Shown piece by piece: positions 15,631 to 24,136 of a stretch of DNA of 26,665 nucleotides (position 1 is its first letter; every line of letters starts with the position of its first letter). The DNA is taken from the IMG/VR virus record IMGVR_UViG_3300032163_001782, positions 1 to 26,665 of that record. One strand, written 5' to 3'. Position numbers and translations under genes: made by a program. The stretch is from a virus. Below the pieces are notes generated by a model. The model saw only the letters and a program-made list of their open reading frames with translations, had not been told where the DNA came from and searched no databases.

Positions 15631-16108
15631 CCGGTTCGGAGACTGGGACAAGGCCAAGCGTCTGCTCACCAACGGCTTCAACCAGCGACTGGCGCTGGCG
15701 ATCCGAAAGGCGACTATCAAGAACGCGCTCCTGCTGGTGCGGGAGATAAAGCGAGGCATTCGAAGCCAGGCTCCGGGCGGCAAGCAGTTCGCTCCGCTTG
15801 CCGAGATCACGATAAAGGGCAAAGGCTCAAGTAAGGCGCTCATTGATACGGGGTTCCTGGTGAACTCCATTACTCAGAAGATAATGTCCGATGGTGCGTT
15901 CATCGGGTTGCTGCGAACCAGTATTTCGAAAGACGGCGAGAGTGTCGCCAACGTCGGCGCGATTATGGAGTATGGGGCGACCATCAACCACCCGAGCGGC
16001 GCGGTGATAGTGATCCCACCCAGGCCGTTCCTGCATCCAACGATGCTCAAATACCGCGACGAGGTCATCGAGAACTACCGACAAGCTCTGCTTTCGGTCA
16101 TCAGATGA
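15620..16108 (+). CDS. Tail completion / virion morphogenesis protein (Mu gpG / P2 gpS-like)
   Basis: 162 residues from ATG 15620, with GGTGAGG 5 bases upstream. The signature is clear: an early helix (LALAIRKATIKNALLLVREI), the segment RSQAPGGKQFAPLAEITIKG, then KALIDTGFLVNSITQ, a GAIMEYGATI stretch, and IPPRPFLHPTM near the end. This pattern is typical of the phage virion morphogenesis family that joins tail to head. Order supports it. It is followed by a small secreted protein gene, an odd neighbour. Confidence 0.85.
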   Translation: MEIDRFGDWDKAKRLLTNGFNQRLALAIRKATIKNALLLVREIKRGIRSQAPGGKQFAPLAEITIKGKGSSKALIDTGFLVNSITQKIMSDGAFIGLLRTSISKDGESVANVGAIMEYGATINHPSGAVIVIPPRPFLHPTMLKYRDEVIENYRQALLSVIR

Positions 16109-16124
16109 TGGAGAGAAAAACCCA

Positions 16125-16571
16125 ATGAGATACAGCACATCGACGATCCTAATAGTCATGCTTGCATTCGTAACGGGGGGGCCGGTGTTTGCGGACGCGC
16201 TGGAGGTGACCGTTATTCCCGCATCAGCCACGGCCAAACGCGGCCAGCCGGTCGCAATGGCGGTGAGCTTGAAGAACGCGCTCACGCCGCGCGAACCTGT
16301 CACGATCACGGCCGAAGCCGAGTGGGAAGACGAATACGGGACTGCCAGGAGCACTACCGCGAGCACCACCATAGTCGTCGTGCAGCTCGTCAAGATCAAT
16401 CGCTACAAGGTCATCATACCCGCTCTTTTTGCTTTTGTGGCTGGCAGCGCGAAGATAGACGGCCAGCCTGCGACGCCGGTGCTTGAGGCAGGTCGGCTCA
16501 CATTCGAGATCGGGCGCACGCTGCTTGAGGGCGAATCGGTGACGCTCGAATACTCAGTGAAGGCGCAGTAG
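16125..16571 (+). CDS. Secreted beta-sandwich protein with signal peptide
   Basis: 148 residues from ATG 16125 (GGAGAG at 16110-16115). Residues 1-24 form a classic Sec signal peptide (basic start, hydrophobic core ILIVMLAFVTGG, cleavage likely after VFA). The mature part is beta-rich, with an Ig-like/DUF11-like look (LEVTVIPASATAKRGQPVAM, ending LLEGESVTLEYSVKAQ). No lipobox and no other membrane segment except a mildly hydrophobic strand IIPALFAFVAG. A secreted protein within a head-tail operon is unusual, because virion parts are normally cytoplasmic. It may act in the envelope of the infected cell, for example in exclusion, or be a misrouted surface protein. Function unknown. Confidence 0.72.
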   Translation: MRYSTSTILIVMLAFVTGGPVFADALEVTVIPASATAKRGQPVAMAVSLKNALTPREPVTITAEAEWEDEYGTARSTTASTTIVVVQLVKINRYKVIIPALFAFVAGSAKIDGQPATPVLEAGRLTFEIGRTLLEGESVTLEYSVKAQ

Positions 16572-16572
16572 C

Positions 16573-17106
16573 TTGGACATTCTGCGAGAGGTAGTCGAGT
16601 CACTTGTACGGCTGGCGAAGTCGGAGATACGCCCGAGTGCGGTTCTCGTCTGCGCCGATGACATCTTCGAAGTGACGGACGTGCCGAGCGTCGTCCTGCA
16701 GGGACCGACTCTATCCGAGGACGGCGACAGACGAACACCGGCAATCCTGGTCGCTCGCAATGAGGCTGAACTCACGTTCGAGCAGTGCAGGCATCCACGC
16801 CTGTATCATCTGGACTTCGATGTCATAGTAACGACCGGCAAGGAAGCCGAGTTACTGGACCTTACGGAGAAGCTGGCACGGTTCTACCAACTGCATCCGG
16901 CGCTGGCGGTCGGTGGGCACGGATCGTTGAACATCACTGAGCTTGTGCCGCTCGGCGGCCTGAAGCGGGTGAACCTTTCGAATATGCGGCAAGCGTCAGG
17001 CAGGTGCCGGATTGAGGACTGTCCCATCTATGATGGCAGAGTCAGCGCCGGTAAGCTTGCGACCGGCGTGAAGATAGAAATCGAGAATACAGGAGAGACA
17101 CCGTGA
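16573..17106 (+). CDS. Tail terminator / completion-like protein
   Basis: 177 residues from TTG 16573, one base after the previous stop and with only a weak ribosome site, so translational coupling is likely. An N-terminal helix (ILREVVESLVRLAKSE) leads into alternating strands and helices (SAVLVCADDIFEVTDVPSVV, LYHLDFDVIVTTGKEAELLD), fitting the alpha/beta tail terminator fold that caps the tail end. Position immediately before sheath genes agrees. Assigned by order and fold impression, not by a distinctive motif. It overlaps the next gene by four bases. Confidence 0.6.
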   Translation: MDILREVVESLVRLAKSEIRPSAVLVCADDIFEVTDVPSVVLQGPTLSEDGDRRTPAILVARNEAELTFEQCRHPRLYHLDFDVIVTTGKEAELLDLTEKLARFYQLHPALAVGGHGSLNITELVPLGGLKRVNLSNMRQASGRCRIEDCPIYDGRVSAGKLATGVKIEIENTGETP

Positions 17107-17378
17107 TTGAAATACGCAATCTGATGTTCCAGCCTCTTGCTCTTCACTTGGCTGGTGAAGAAGGTGGCATTCACCTTGGCTCCCGGGAGCGCATGACCAT
17201 TCCTGAAGACCAGGTGTCCGACGAAATGCGAGTTGCCGCGTCGCGAGGGTTTGTGTCCCTTGCCCAGGTCCGCGAGACCACGCAGCCGGACCCACACGTG
17301 GACACGGCGGAACGCGAACACGACGTGGTTTCCGCTGGTGACGACAGGGCTCCCGCAAAACCAAAGAAAGGAAAGTAG
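17103..17378 (+). CDS. Small unknown protein before the sheath gene
   Basis: 91 residues from GTG 17103, overlapping the previous stop (GTGA). The first 55 residues are folded-looking (IEIRNLMFQPLALHL, IHLGSRERMTIPEDQVSDEM, RVAASRGFVSLAQV); the rest is charged and ends KPKKGK. It shares its layout, and probably ancestry, with the product of 14495-14839. Small genes just before the sheath are common in myoviruses, but I do not recognise a function. Confidence 0.65.
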   Translation: MIEIRNLMFQPLALHLAGEEGGIHLGSRERMTIPEDQVSDEMRVAASRGFVSLAQVRETTQPDPHVDTAEREHDVVSAGDDRAPAKPKKGK

Positions 17379-17380
17379 GC

Positions 17381-19228
17381 ATGACCGCATATCTTTCACC
17401 GGGGGTATATACCCGCGAAACTGACTTCAGCTTCTACGTGAAGCAGATATCGACTTCCGCATGCGCCATGGTTGGAATTGCGGAGAAAGGTCCTGTCAAC
17501 AAAGCGGTGCTGGTGACGAGTTGGGAACAGTTCATCCGCAAGTTCGGTTCCTACATAGCCGACGGCTATCTCGCCTACGCGGCGCGGGCGTTCTTCGACA
17601 ACGGCGGACAGGTGCTCTACGTGAACCGCACGGCGCACTACACCGATCCCGCCGACCGCGCGACTCTGGCTGCCAAGCGCGCAACGATTGCGCTGAAGAA
17701 TCGCCGGGCTGCGGCGGCGACTCTCACGACCGGAAGTGCGGGCACGAACAGGATTGTCTGGACCGCGAAGACAGTGGGCTCGGCAGGCAACCTTATCACT
17801 ATTGCGCTTGTGGTATCAGGCACGAACACACCCCTTTCGGTGGAGGCAGCCGGGCAGGCCATAACAGTCCGCCTGGCAACCAACGATGTGGGGGCAGCCA
17901 CAAGTACGGCCACGCAGGTGGTAAGCGCTATCGGCGCTCATGCGGGCGCATCGGCGCTTGTTACCTCCGCTTCCGGTGATACGGGAGTGGTAGGGGCACT
18001 GGCCGCCACCCATCTTGCCGGAGGCAGGGACTCGACAGACACGCTCAAGGTGAGCGCGATAGACGAAGGCAAATGGGGCAATGCCCTGTCTGTCCGAGTT
18101 GAGGACGGTACGCTTGACCCGGCAAATGAGTTTAACCTGGTCGTTCTGCATAAAGGTGAGACAGTGGAGGTGTTGCCGAACCTTTCGATGGACGAGTCGA
18201 AGCCGAACCACGTGGAACTCGCGATCAATGAGAGGTCTGACTACATCACGGTCGACGATCTCTACACGACATACAACACTGATCAGTACAGACCAGCGAC
18301 CGGCACATCCGCACTTACCCTGGGAGACGACGGTATCACCGGGCTGGCTGATGCCGACTACACCGGCGACTCATCTCAGCACACGGGGTTCTACGCCTTC
18401 GACGAGATCGAAGCCCTGAACATTCTGCTCGTGCCGGGTGTCACGACAGCGCCGGTCCTAATAGGTGGCATTGCCTACGCTGAGAGCCGCAAAGACCTGC
18501 TCTTCATCGCTGAAACGCCGGTTCATCTTGAGCCGCTTGAGGCAGTTGACTTCCGCAAGGGACAGGGGTTCTACACTCACGCAGCTTTCAACTCCTCGTA
18601 CGCGGCGCTTTACTACCCGTGGATCGAGATATCCGACCCGCTTACGGACAAGAAGAAGCTGGTGCCGCCCACCGGAGCTGTCGCGGGCTGTATAGCAAGG
18701 TCTGATCAGAAAACGGATGTCTGGTATGCACCTGCGGGAACAGACAGAGGCCGCGTCTTCAACGCCCTATCTCTGGCCTACAAGACCAGTCGTGGCGAAC
18801 GGGATGTGCTCTATCCTGAAGGCGTCAACGTGATCGCGTCGTTCCCCGACACAGGTATCAACATCTGGGGACAGAGGACTTTGCAGAGCCAGTCATCGGC
18901 AACGGACCGAATCAACGTGCGCAGGCTCATGATGTATGTGGAAGCTGCGATCTCCCAGTCATCGCGGTTCGTGGTCTTCGAACCCAACAACTCGCAGACC
19001 TGGCGGGCGCTGGTGCGGCTCATCACGCCATTCCTGCAGAATATCAAGAGCAAGGGCGGGTTCTACGATTTCCGTGTCCAGTGCGACGAGGAGTCGAACC
19101 CCCCGGCCGTCATCGACCGAAACGAGATGGTCTGCCGGGTGTTCGTGAAGCCCACGAAGACCGCCGAGTTCGTTGAACTCAACTTCATTCTGACCGCGAC
19201 CGGAGCAAACTTTAGGGAGGTGCTTTGA
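17381..19228 (+). CDS. Contractile tail sheath protein
   Basis: 615 residues from ATG 17381 (AAAGGAAA upstream). It starts with the typical sheath opening AYLSPGVYTRETD, followed by GIAEKGPVNKAVLVTSWEQF and the FGSYIADGYLAYAARAFFDN region. Residues about 115-220 form an inserted beta-rich domain (NRIVWTAKTVGSAGNLITIA to ATHLAGGRDS) seen in many phage sheath proteins. The C-terminal core includes INVRRLMMYVEAAISQSS and FVVFEPNNSQTWRALVRLI, the standard sheath signature. It forms the contractile outer tube around the tail tube. Its stop overlaps the tube gene start (ATGA-type overlap). Confidence 0.95.
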   Translation: MTAYLSPGVYTRETDFSFYVKQISTSACAMVGIAEKGPVNKAVLVTSWEQFIRKFGSYIADGYLAYAARAFFDNGGQVLYVNRTAHYTDPADRATLAAKRATIALKNRRAAAATLTTGSAGTNRIVWTAKTVGSAGNLITIALVVSGTNTPLSVEAAGQAITVRLATNDVGAATSTATQVVSAIGAHAGASALVTSASGDTGVVGALAATHLAGGRDSTDTLKVSAIDEGKWGNALSVRVEDGTLDPANEFNLVVLHKGETVEVLPNLSMDESKPNHVELAINERSDYITVDDLYTTYNTDQYRPATGTSALTLGDDGITGLADADYTGDSSQHTGFYAFDEIEALNILLVPGVTTAPVLIGGIAYAESRKDLLFIAETPVHLEPLEAVDFRKGQGFYTHAAFNSSYAALYYPWIEISDPLTDKKKLVPPTGAVAGCIARSDQKTDVWYAPAGTDRGRVFNALSLAYKTSRGERDVLYPEGVNVIASFPDTGINIWGQRTLQSQSSATDRINVRRLMMYVEAAISQSSRFVVFEPNNSQTWRALVRLITPFLQNIKSKGGFYDFRVQCDEESNPPAVIDRNEMVCRVFVKPTKTAEFVELNFILTATGANFREVL

Positions 19229-19686
19229 TGGAATTGACAATGCCCCAGAGCTTGTACCAAAACTGGCAGTTCGCCATTGAGGTCAACGGCTTCGATGTGG
19301 CGCTCTTCAAGAAAGGCCAGGAGCCAAAGACCGAGTTCGAGGAGGTCGCTTTCGCGCCCGCCGGATCGATGTTCGACCAGAAGGTCGCCGGTCGTATGAA
19401 GTTCGAGGATATCACCCTGGAGAAAGGCGTGCTCGCGGATGGTTCGGATGAGTCCGCCCGCGACTGGGTGCGGATTCAGGCCGATGTCAACGCGGGTGTC
19501 GGCGCGCTGCCGGAGGAGTATATGCGAGACATTGACATTGTGCGCTACGACCGTTCGGGCAATGAAACCCGCCGCTGGACGCTGCACGGCGCGTGGGTGA
19601 AGTCACTCGAATACGACGAACTCGAAGGCGGCAGCTCAGACAACACCATCGAGAAGATATCGATCTGCTACCAGTGGTGGGAGTAA
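19228..19686 (+). CDS. Tail tube protein (T4 gp19-like)
   Basis: 152 residues from ATG 19228, with GGGAGG at 19214-19219. The sequence NWQFAIEVNGFDVALFKKG near the start and RRWTLHGAWVKSLEYDELEG near the end match the short tail tube family of contractile tails. It would stack in hexameric rings inside the sheath. It directly follows the sheath gene, as expected. The ending in ISICYQWWE is also typical. Confidence 0.92.
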   Translation: MELTMPQSLYQNWQFAIEVNGFDVALFKKGQEPKTEFEEVAFAPAGSMFDQKVAGRMKFEDITLEKGVLADGSDESARDWVRIQADVNAGVGALPEEYMRDIDIVRYDRSGNETRRWTLHGAWVKSLEYDELEGGSSDNTIEKISICYQWWE

Positions 19687-19698
19687 GGGGGAGACACA

Positions 19699-20376
19699 GT
19701 GTACACATTTCAACTGCCGAGTGGTGACGAGATAGAGCTTCGTGAGATGACCGGCGCGGAAGAGGAACTGCTCACAAATCAGCGCCTCATTCGGAGCGGT
19801 GACGCGGTGAACCAGGTTCTGGCCAACTGCACATTGCGGATCGGTGAGGATGAAGAGATCGGCCCCAAGCTCGTCATGGACATGCTCTCTGGGGACAGGC
19901 TCTTCACTCTGGTGAAGCTTCGCCAGGTGTCGCTTGGCGACGAAGTTGAACTCGATCTGGTTTGTCCAAGTGCGGCGTGTCGAGCGAAGAACCGGGTGAC
20001 GGTGAATCTCGACGACCTGCCGGTGACGCCCTATGGGGAAGAGCGCGAGTTCGTATTCGGTCTACCGGCGTCAGGGTCCAAGGTGCGGTTCGTGTATCTT
20101 GACGGCCACAAGGAGAAGCGGCTGGCCCAGATGGAGGAGCCGTCCATCTCCGCAGCAATGATGATCCGCATCCTGGATATCGACGGCACGGCTCCGTCCA
20201 AGAAGGCTCTTGCAGAGATGTCTCTGCGGGACCGTAGCGTGCTCCGGCAGGAAATGCTGCGTGTTGACGCGGGGATAGACACCTCCATCGAGTCTGACTG
20301 TGATTCGTGCGGAACGAGAATCCGCACTCGACTGGAGGCAGAACCCTCTTTTTTATTCCCCGGAGTTCGGTTGTAA
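19699..20376 (+). CDS. Tail assembly chaperone-like protein with zinc-ribbon cysteines (0-frame product)
   Basis: 225 residues from GTG 19699 (GGGGGAG at 19686-19692). The start TFQLPSGDEIELREMTGAEE is typical of proteins found between tube and tape measure genes (T4 gp26/gp51-like or tail assembly chaperones). Cysteines C89, C94, C201 and C204 could bind one metal ion between a central beta part and the end. A slippery heptamer at 20349-20355 lets some ribosomes shift -1 and add the 56-residue extension ending at 20525. Tail chaperones coat the tape measure during tail assembly and are absent from finished virions. Confidence 0.8.
   Translation: MYTFQLPSGDEIELREMTGAEEELLTNQRLIRSGDAVNQVLANCTLRIGEDEEIGPKLVMDMLSGDRLFTLVKLRQVSLGDEVELDLVCPSAACRAKNRVTVNLDDLPVTPYGEEREFVFGLPASGSKVRFVYLDGHKEKRLAQMEEPSISAAMMIRILDIDGTAPSKKALAEMSLRDRSVLRQEMLRVDAGIDTSIESDCDSCGTRIRTRLEAEPSFLFPGVRL
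20349..20355 (+). promoter_or_regulatory. Programmed -1 ribosomal frameshift site (T TTT TTA)
   Basis: The 0-frame codons TTT and TTA (residues 218-219 of the upstream protein) are preceded by T, giving the canonical slippery heptamer TTTTTTA. A slip of one base back continues in the open frame that ends at 20525. The site is 7 codons before the 0-frame stop. No strong downstream stem was recognised. Confidence 0.8.
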
Positions 20377-20525
20377 GAGATGCGTTCTTCCTGGCCTACG
20401 GCGGGCTGCACTGGGAATACGCGGAGGTTGCGAAACTGCCGCTTAAGACCAGGCAGCAGTTCGTCGAGGCGTTGGAGAGCCAGCTTGACTATGAGAAGCA
20501 GGAACTGGAGAAGAGCAAGCGATGA
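20355..20525 (+). CDS. Tail assembly chaperone, -1 frame extension
   Basis: 56 codons joined to the upstream gene by the -1 frameshift, giving a product of about 275 residues. The frame has no ATG; its only possible start is GTG 20307, deep inside the upstream gene and without a ribosome site. The sequence is strongly coding (LAYGGLHWEYAEVAKLPLKT, then helix LESQLDYEKQELEKSK). The HWEY..xLP pattern resembles small proteins found next to tape measure genes in phages and contractile injection systems. The stop overlaps the tape measure start. It corresponds to lambda gpG-T or P2 gpE-E' by layout. Confidence 0.78.
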   Translation: MPRSSVVRDAFFLAYGGLHWEYAEVAKLPLKTRQQFVEALESQLDYEKQELEKSKR

Positions 20526-23500
20526 TGAGTGATCTTGGCCTCGGCATAATAGTGAGCCTCAAAGATGCCTTCACTCAGAACGCGTCGCGCATCCAGTCCT
20601 CGATGGAATCCCTGGATTCATCGGTCGCGAAGGCGGGTCAGAACATGACCCGCAATCTTGGCCTTATCCAAAAGGGCACGATGATGGTCGGCGCGGGTCT
20701 TGCGCTTCTTGCAGTGCCAACGGCGCTCGTGGCGTCTACCGCTGCAACACAAAAGGCTCTGGGTGAGCTGGCGTCAGTCGGAGTCAAGGACTTCCGGGCA
20801 ATGGAAGACGCGGCGGAGTCCTTTACCAACCAGTGGGCAGGCGCGAGCAAGGCTGAATTCATAGGGGCGGCCTACGATGTGAAGTCGGCTCTGGCGAGTC
20901 TTTCGGACACGGCAGTCGGCACATTCGCCGCAATGGCGGCGCTTACCGGCAAAGCCACCAAAGCCACAACTCAGGAAATGGTGGAGACGTTCACCACGGC
21001 CTATGGCATATTCAAACCGCTCGCAAAGGACATGTCCGACGTCGAGTGGGCGAAGATGTTTTCCGGCGCGCTCTCGCAGACTGTTGGGGTGTTCAAGACC
21101 ACAGGTCCGCAGATGGCTGAAGCCATTAAGAACATCGGCGCAATCGCCGCCGCGTCTAACGTGCCACTCCAGGAGCAGATGGCGATCCTTGGGCAGCTTC
21201 AGACAACGATGCCGGGTTCCGAGGCAGGCACACTCTACAAGGCGTTCATGATGAAAGTGGCCGAGGCAGGAGACGAGCTTGGGCTGTCATTTGTGGGTGC
21301 GAGCGGCAGGCTCAAAGGCATCGTGCCGATCCTACAGGAAGTGAAGCGAGGATTCCCGGACCTCTCGCAGGCAGCGGCTCAGGTGAAGCTCAAGAAGGCA
21401 TTCGGCTCGGACGAGGCTGTGCGGTTCCTTCTGCAGATGTCGATGGGCATGGACCAGCTTGAGGGCAACATCAAGAGCGTCGGCCAGGCAATGAAAGGCG
21501 GCACCGCGATCACCCTGGAGATGGCAAACGCCATGAACATGGATATTGGTTCGCAGTTTACTCTCGTGAGACAGCAGATTCAAAACCTGGCCGAGATCCT
21601 CGGACGAACTCTGCTGCCTGTCGTGATCCCGGTCTTCCAGGGGATATCTCGATTCATCCTGCGCTTGCAGGACATGGCGAGGTCTACGCCCGGCGTCACG
21701 AGAGTTATCCTTACACTTTGTGTCGCCCTCGGTGCGGCGCTTGTTGTGGTAGGCAGCGTGACCGCCGCACTCGGAACGATTGGTATTGTAATGCCTGCGG
21801 TTCAGGCGGGAATCGCGGCGCTGGGACCGATGCTTGCAGGAGTCGGCGCGGCAGTCTCAGCTTACTTCTGGCCTGTGGTTGCCATCATTGCGGCTGTGGT
21901 CATCGCGGTTGTTCTTCTCAAGAAAGCCTGGGAAACCAACTTCGGCGGAATTCGCGATGTGGTTCTTGGCGTGTGGAATAAGGTGTCTCTGGCATTCCAG
22001 GGCATACGCGCGCTTTTCAGTTCGCTCACGGGCGGCGGCGGCCAGATGTCCGCGGAGCTTGCGAAGAAACTGGAAGCCGCCGGACTGATGAAGTTCGTCA
22101 CCACGGTGTTCCAGGTCTACTACCGCGTGCGGCAGTTTCTCACCGGTCTTTGGCAGGCGTTCTCCTCTGTGTTCGGAAGCATCCGCAGAATCCTTGAGCC
22201 CGCTATCCGTGCGGTAATGGGCGCGTTCTCTGAACTCGGAGGAGCATTGCTTTCGGTATTCGGAATCTTCGGCAAGACTGCGACGTCGGTGGATTCGGCA
22301 TCGTTTAGGAGCCTTGGTCAGACTCTGGGCAAGGTGCTCGGCGTGATTCTGCAGGTTGGAGCCTATCTTCTGAGATTCGTCATCTACAACCTTGTGTCCA
22401 CCATCCGGGTTGTGGCGCTGGTTGTGAGGGCTGTGGTCTGGCTTAGCGGGGTCATCATTGGGGCCTTCGTCGCGGCGGCCCCCTACGTCTACAAGTTCTT
22501 CCTGCCGCTGCGGATGCTCGTTCAGGGCCTGCTCATGGTAGGCCGGGTTGCATACACCGTCTGGCAGATGATTACCGGTCAAGTGTCAGTGGTGGATGGT
22601 CTGAAATCCATAGGCGGCGCGATCTATCAGTATCTCTCGACTCCGTTTGCGTGGGTGCGAGATGTGGCATCGGCGACGTGGGGGTATTTGCGAGGGCTGT
22701 TCTCAGGCTTAGGCGGGTTCTTCAGATCGGCGGGATCGGCGCTGCTATCGGTTTTCACAAACCTGCCGGTCGTGAGCACGCTCTCCCGAGTGTTCGGGAC
22801 AGTCAAAGCGTTCCTCTCGGGCCAACTGAGCTTTGCTGAGGCGGGCAAGAAGATACTCATTACACTTGCTCAAGGTATCTGGTCGGTGGCTACCTATCCC
22901 TATGAGATGCTCAAACGCGCTCTGGGATGGCTCCGGAGGCTGCTGCCGTTCTCGGATGCTCCGGAGGGTCCGCTTTCCAGTCTGATGGATTCAGGCGCGG
23001 CGTTACTGCGAACACTTGCCCAGGGAATGTTGTCGGTCATAATGCTTCCGGCGCAGGCGCTGAGCTACGTATTTCAGCGAATGCTGGATGGCGTCCGGTG
23101 GATATGGGATGGTCTGAAGTCAATAGGCGCGCAGGTCATCTCCACGCTTTCCAGCGCTCTTTCGACCGGCGCGCAGATCGCGAGTTCGGCTTGGAACGGA
23201 ATCACGGGCATAGTGTCGTCGGGTTGGAATGCGGTTGCATCCATAGGTTCATCGGCATATTCGTTTGTGGCTGCTCCGTTTCGTTGGGTGGCCGGAGTCG
23301 CCGGGTCCGCCTGGTCACAGGTGACTGGTTTTGCATCATCAGCCTGGTCAGGCATTCGCTTGATGGCATCATCCGCCATAGGCTGGCTGAGATCGCCGTT
23401 TGCGAGCCTGGTTAACTTTGCTTCGTCGGCATGGTCAACTGTTCGCGGCGCGGCGTCGAGTGCGTTCTCCTCAATCCTATCAGGCTTGCGGGGGTTGGTT

Positions 23501-24136
23501 ACAGGCGCTTTTGTAAGCGGCAGGTCAATGATGACAACAATCGCTTCCGGCATCAGGTCGGCAGTTTCCGCTCCTTATGACACCTTGAGGTCGGCGCTTT
23601 CCAGACTCAGAAAGCTACTGCCGTTTTCGGATGCAAAGGAAGGACCGCTTTCGACTCTCACGAGAAGCGGCGCGGCAATGCTGGAGGCGTTCAGTTCGGG
23701 GATTACCGGGGCGTCTAAGCTCCCGTCCCAGGCGCTGAAACAGGCTTTCGGGTTTGCGAAATCGGCGGTGCTCCCTACTGCGATTGCGGGCACGCTCGCG
23801 CTTACTCCGTCTATTGCCGGTGCTGTGCAGAAGCCGGTCATGCCGATGGTCGCTACTCAGAGGGCAGCGGTAAGTGCCACAGATTCGAAGCAGACCGAGC
23901 AATCCAGATTGCTGTCGGTCACGCGCGGGGCGCTTGGCAACGGCCCGGCAAGGGAGGCCAGCGCACAGTCACAGGATCTGCGCCCGATACTTGAGGCTGT
24001 TCTGGCAAAGCTCGATGGGATCGCGGAACGGCCCATCGATGTAACAGTTACCACCAATCTGGATGGTCGGAAGATCGCCCAGGCTGTTTACAAGGATATG
24101 CGGGACAGAAAGGTCAGGAACTATGATTCAGCCTGA
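20522..24136 (+). CDS. Tail tape measure protein
   Basis: 1204 residues from ATG 20522 (or ATG 20525). An N-terminal coiled-coil/hydrophobic part (about 1-75) precedes a TP901-type core (about 75-380: FTNQWAGASKAEFIGAAYDV, MPGSEAGTLYKAFMMKVAEA). Hydrophobic segments lie at about 394-470 and 610-675. The C-terminal half contains tryptophan-rich repeats of about 11-13 residues (SSAWNGITGIV, GSAWSQVTGFA, SSAWSGIRLMA). An internal repeat LPFSDAxEGPLS occurs at 809 and 1034. It ends with DGRKIAQAVYKDM, a usual tape measure ending. It sets tail length and may help form the channel through the host membrane. Confidence 0.95.
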   Translation: MMSDLGLGIIVSLKDAFTQNASRIQSSMESLDSSVAKAGQNMTRNLGLIQKGTMMVGAGLALLAVPTALVASTAATQKALGELASVGVKDFRAMEDAAESFTNQWAGASKAEFIGAAYDVKSALASLSDTAVGTFAAMAALTGKATKATTQEMVETFTTAYGIFKPLAKDMSDVEWAKMFSGALSQTVGVFKTTGPQMAEAIKNIGAIAAASNVPLQEQMAILGQLQTTMPGSEAGTLYKAFMMKVAEAGDELGLSFVGASGRLKGIVPILQEVKRGFPDLSQAAAQVKLKKAFGSDEAVRFLLQMSMGMDQLEGNIKSVGQAMKGGTAITLEMANAMNMDIGSQFTLVRQQIQNLAEILGRTLLPVVIPVFQGISRFILRLQDMARSTPGVTRVILTLCVALGAALVVVGSVTAALGTIGIVMPAVQAGIAALGPMLAGVGAAVSAYFWPVVAIIAAVVIAVVLLKKAWETNFGGIRDVVLGVWNKVSLAFQGIRALFSSLTGGGGQMSAELAKKLEAAGLMKFVTTVFQVYYRVRQFLTGLWQAFSSVFGSIRRILEPAIRAVMGAFSELGGALLSVFGIFGKTATSVDSASFRSLGQTLGKVLGVILQVGAYLLRFVIYNLVSTIRVVALVVRAVVWLSGVIIGAFVAAAPYVYKFFLPLRMLVQGLLMVGRVAYTVWQMITGQVSVVDGLKSIGGAIYQYLSTPFAWVRDVASATWGYLRGLFSGLGGFFRSAGSALLSVFTNLPVVSTLSRVFGTVKAFLSGQLSFAEAGKKILITLAQGIWSVATYPYEMLKRALGWLRRLLPFSDAPEGPLSSLMDSGAALLRTLAQGMLSVIMLPAQALSYVFQRMLDGVRWIWDGLKSIGAQVISTLSSALSTGAQIASSAWNGITGIVSSGWNAVASIGSSAYSFVAAPFRWVAGVAGSAWSQVTGFASSAWSGIRLMASSAIGWLRSPFASLVNFASSAWSTVRGAASSAFSSILSGLRGLVTGAFVSGRSMMTTIASGIRSAVSAPYDTLRSALSRLRKLLPFSDAKEGPLSTLTRSGAAMLEAFSSGITGASKLPSQALKQAFGFAKSAVLPTAIAGTLALTPSIAGAVQKPVMPMVATQRAAVSATDSKQTEQSRLLSVTRGALGNGPAREASAQSQDLRPILEAVLAKLDGIAERPIDVTVTTNLDGRKIAQAVYKDMRDRKVRNYDSA

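Noticed and set aside
20307-20525. Stand-alone gene starting at GTG 20307
   Set aside because: Its start lies 70 bases inside the upstream gene with no ribosome site. The slippery heptamer in correct phase explains the frame better as a -1 extension.
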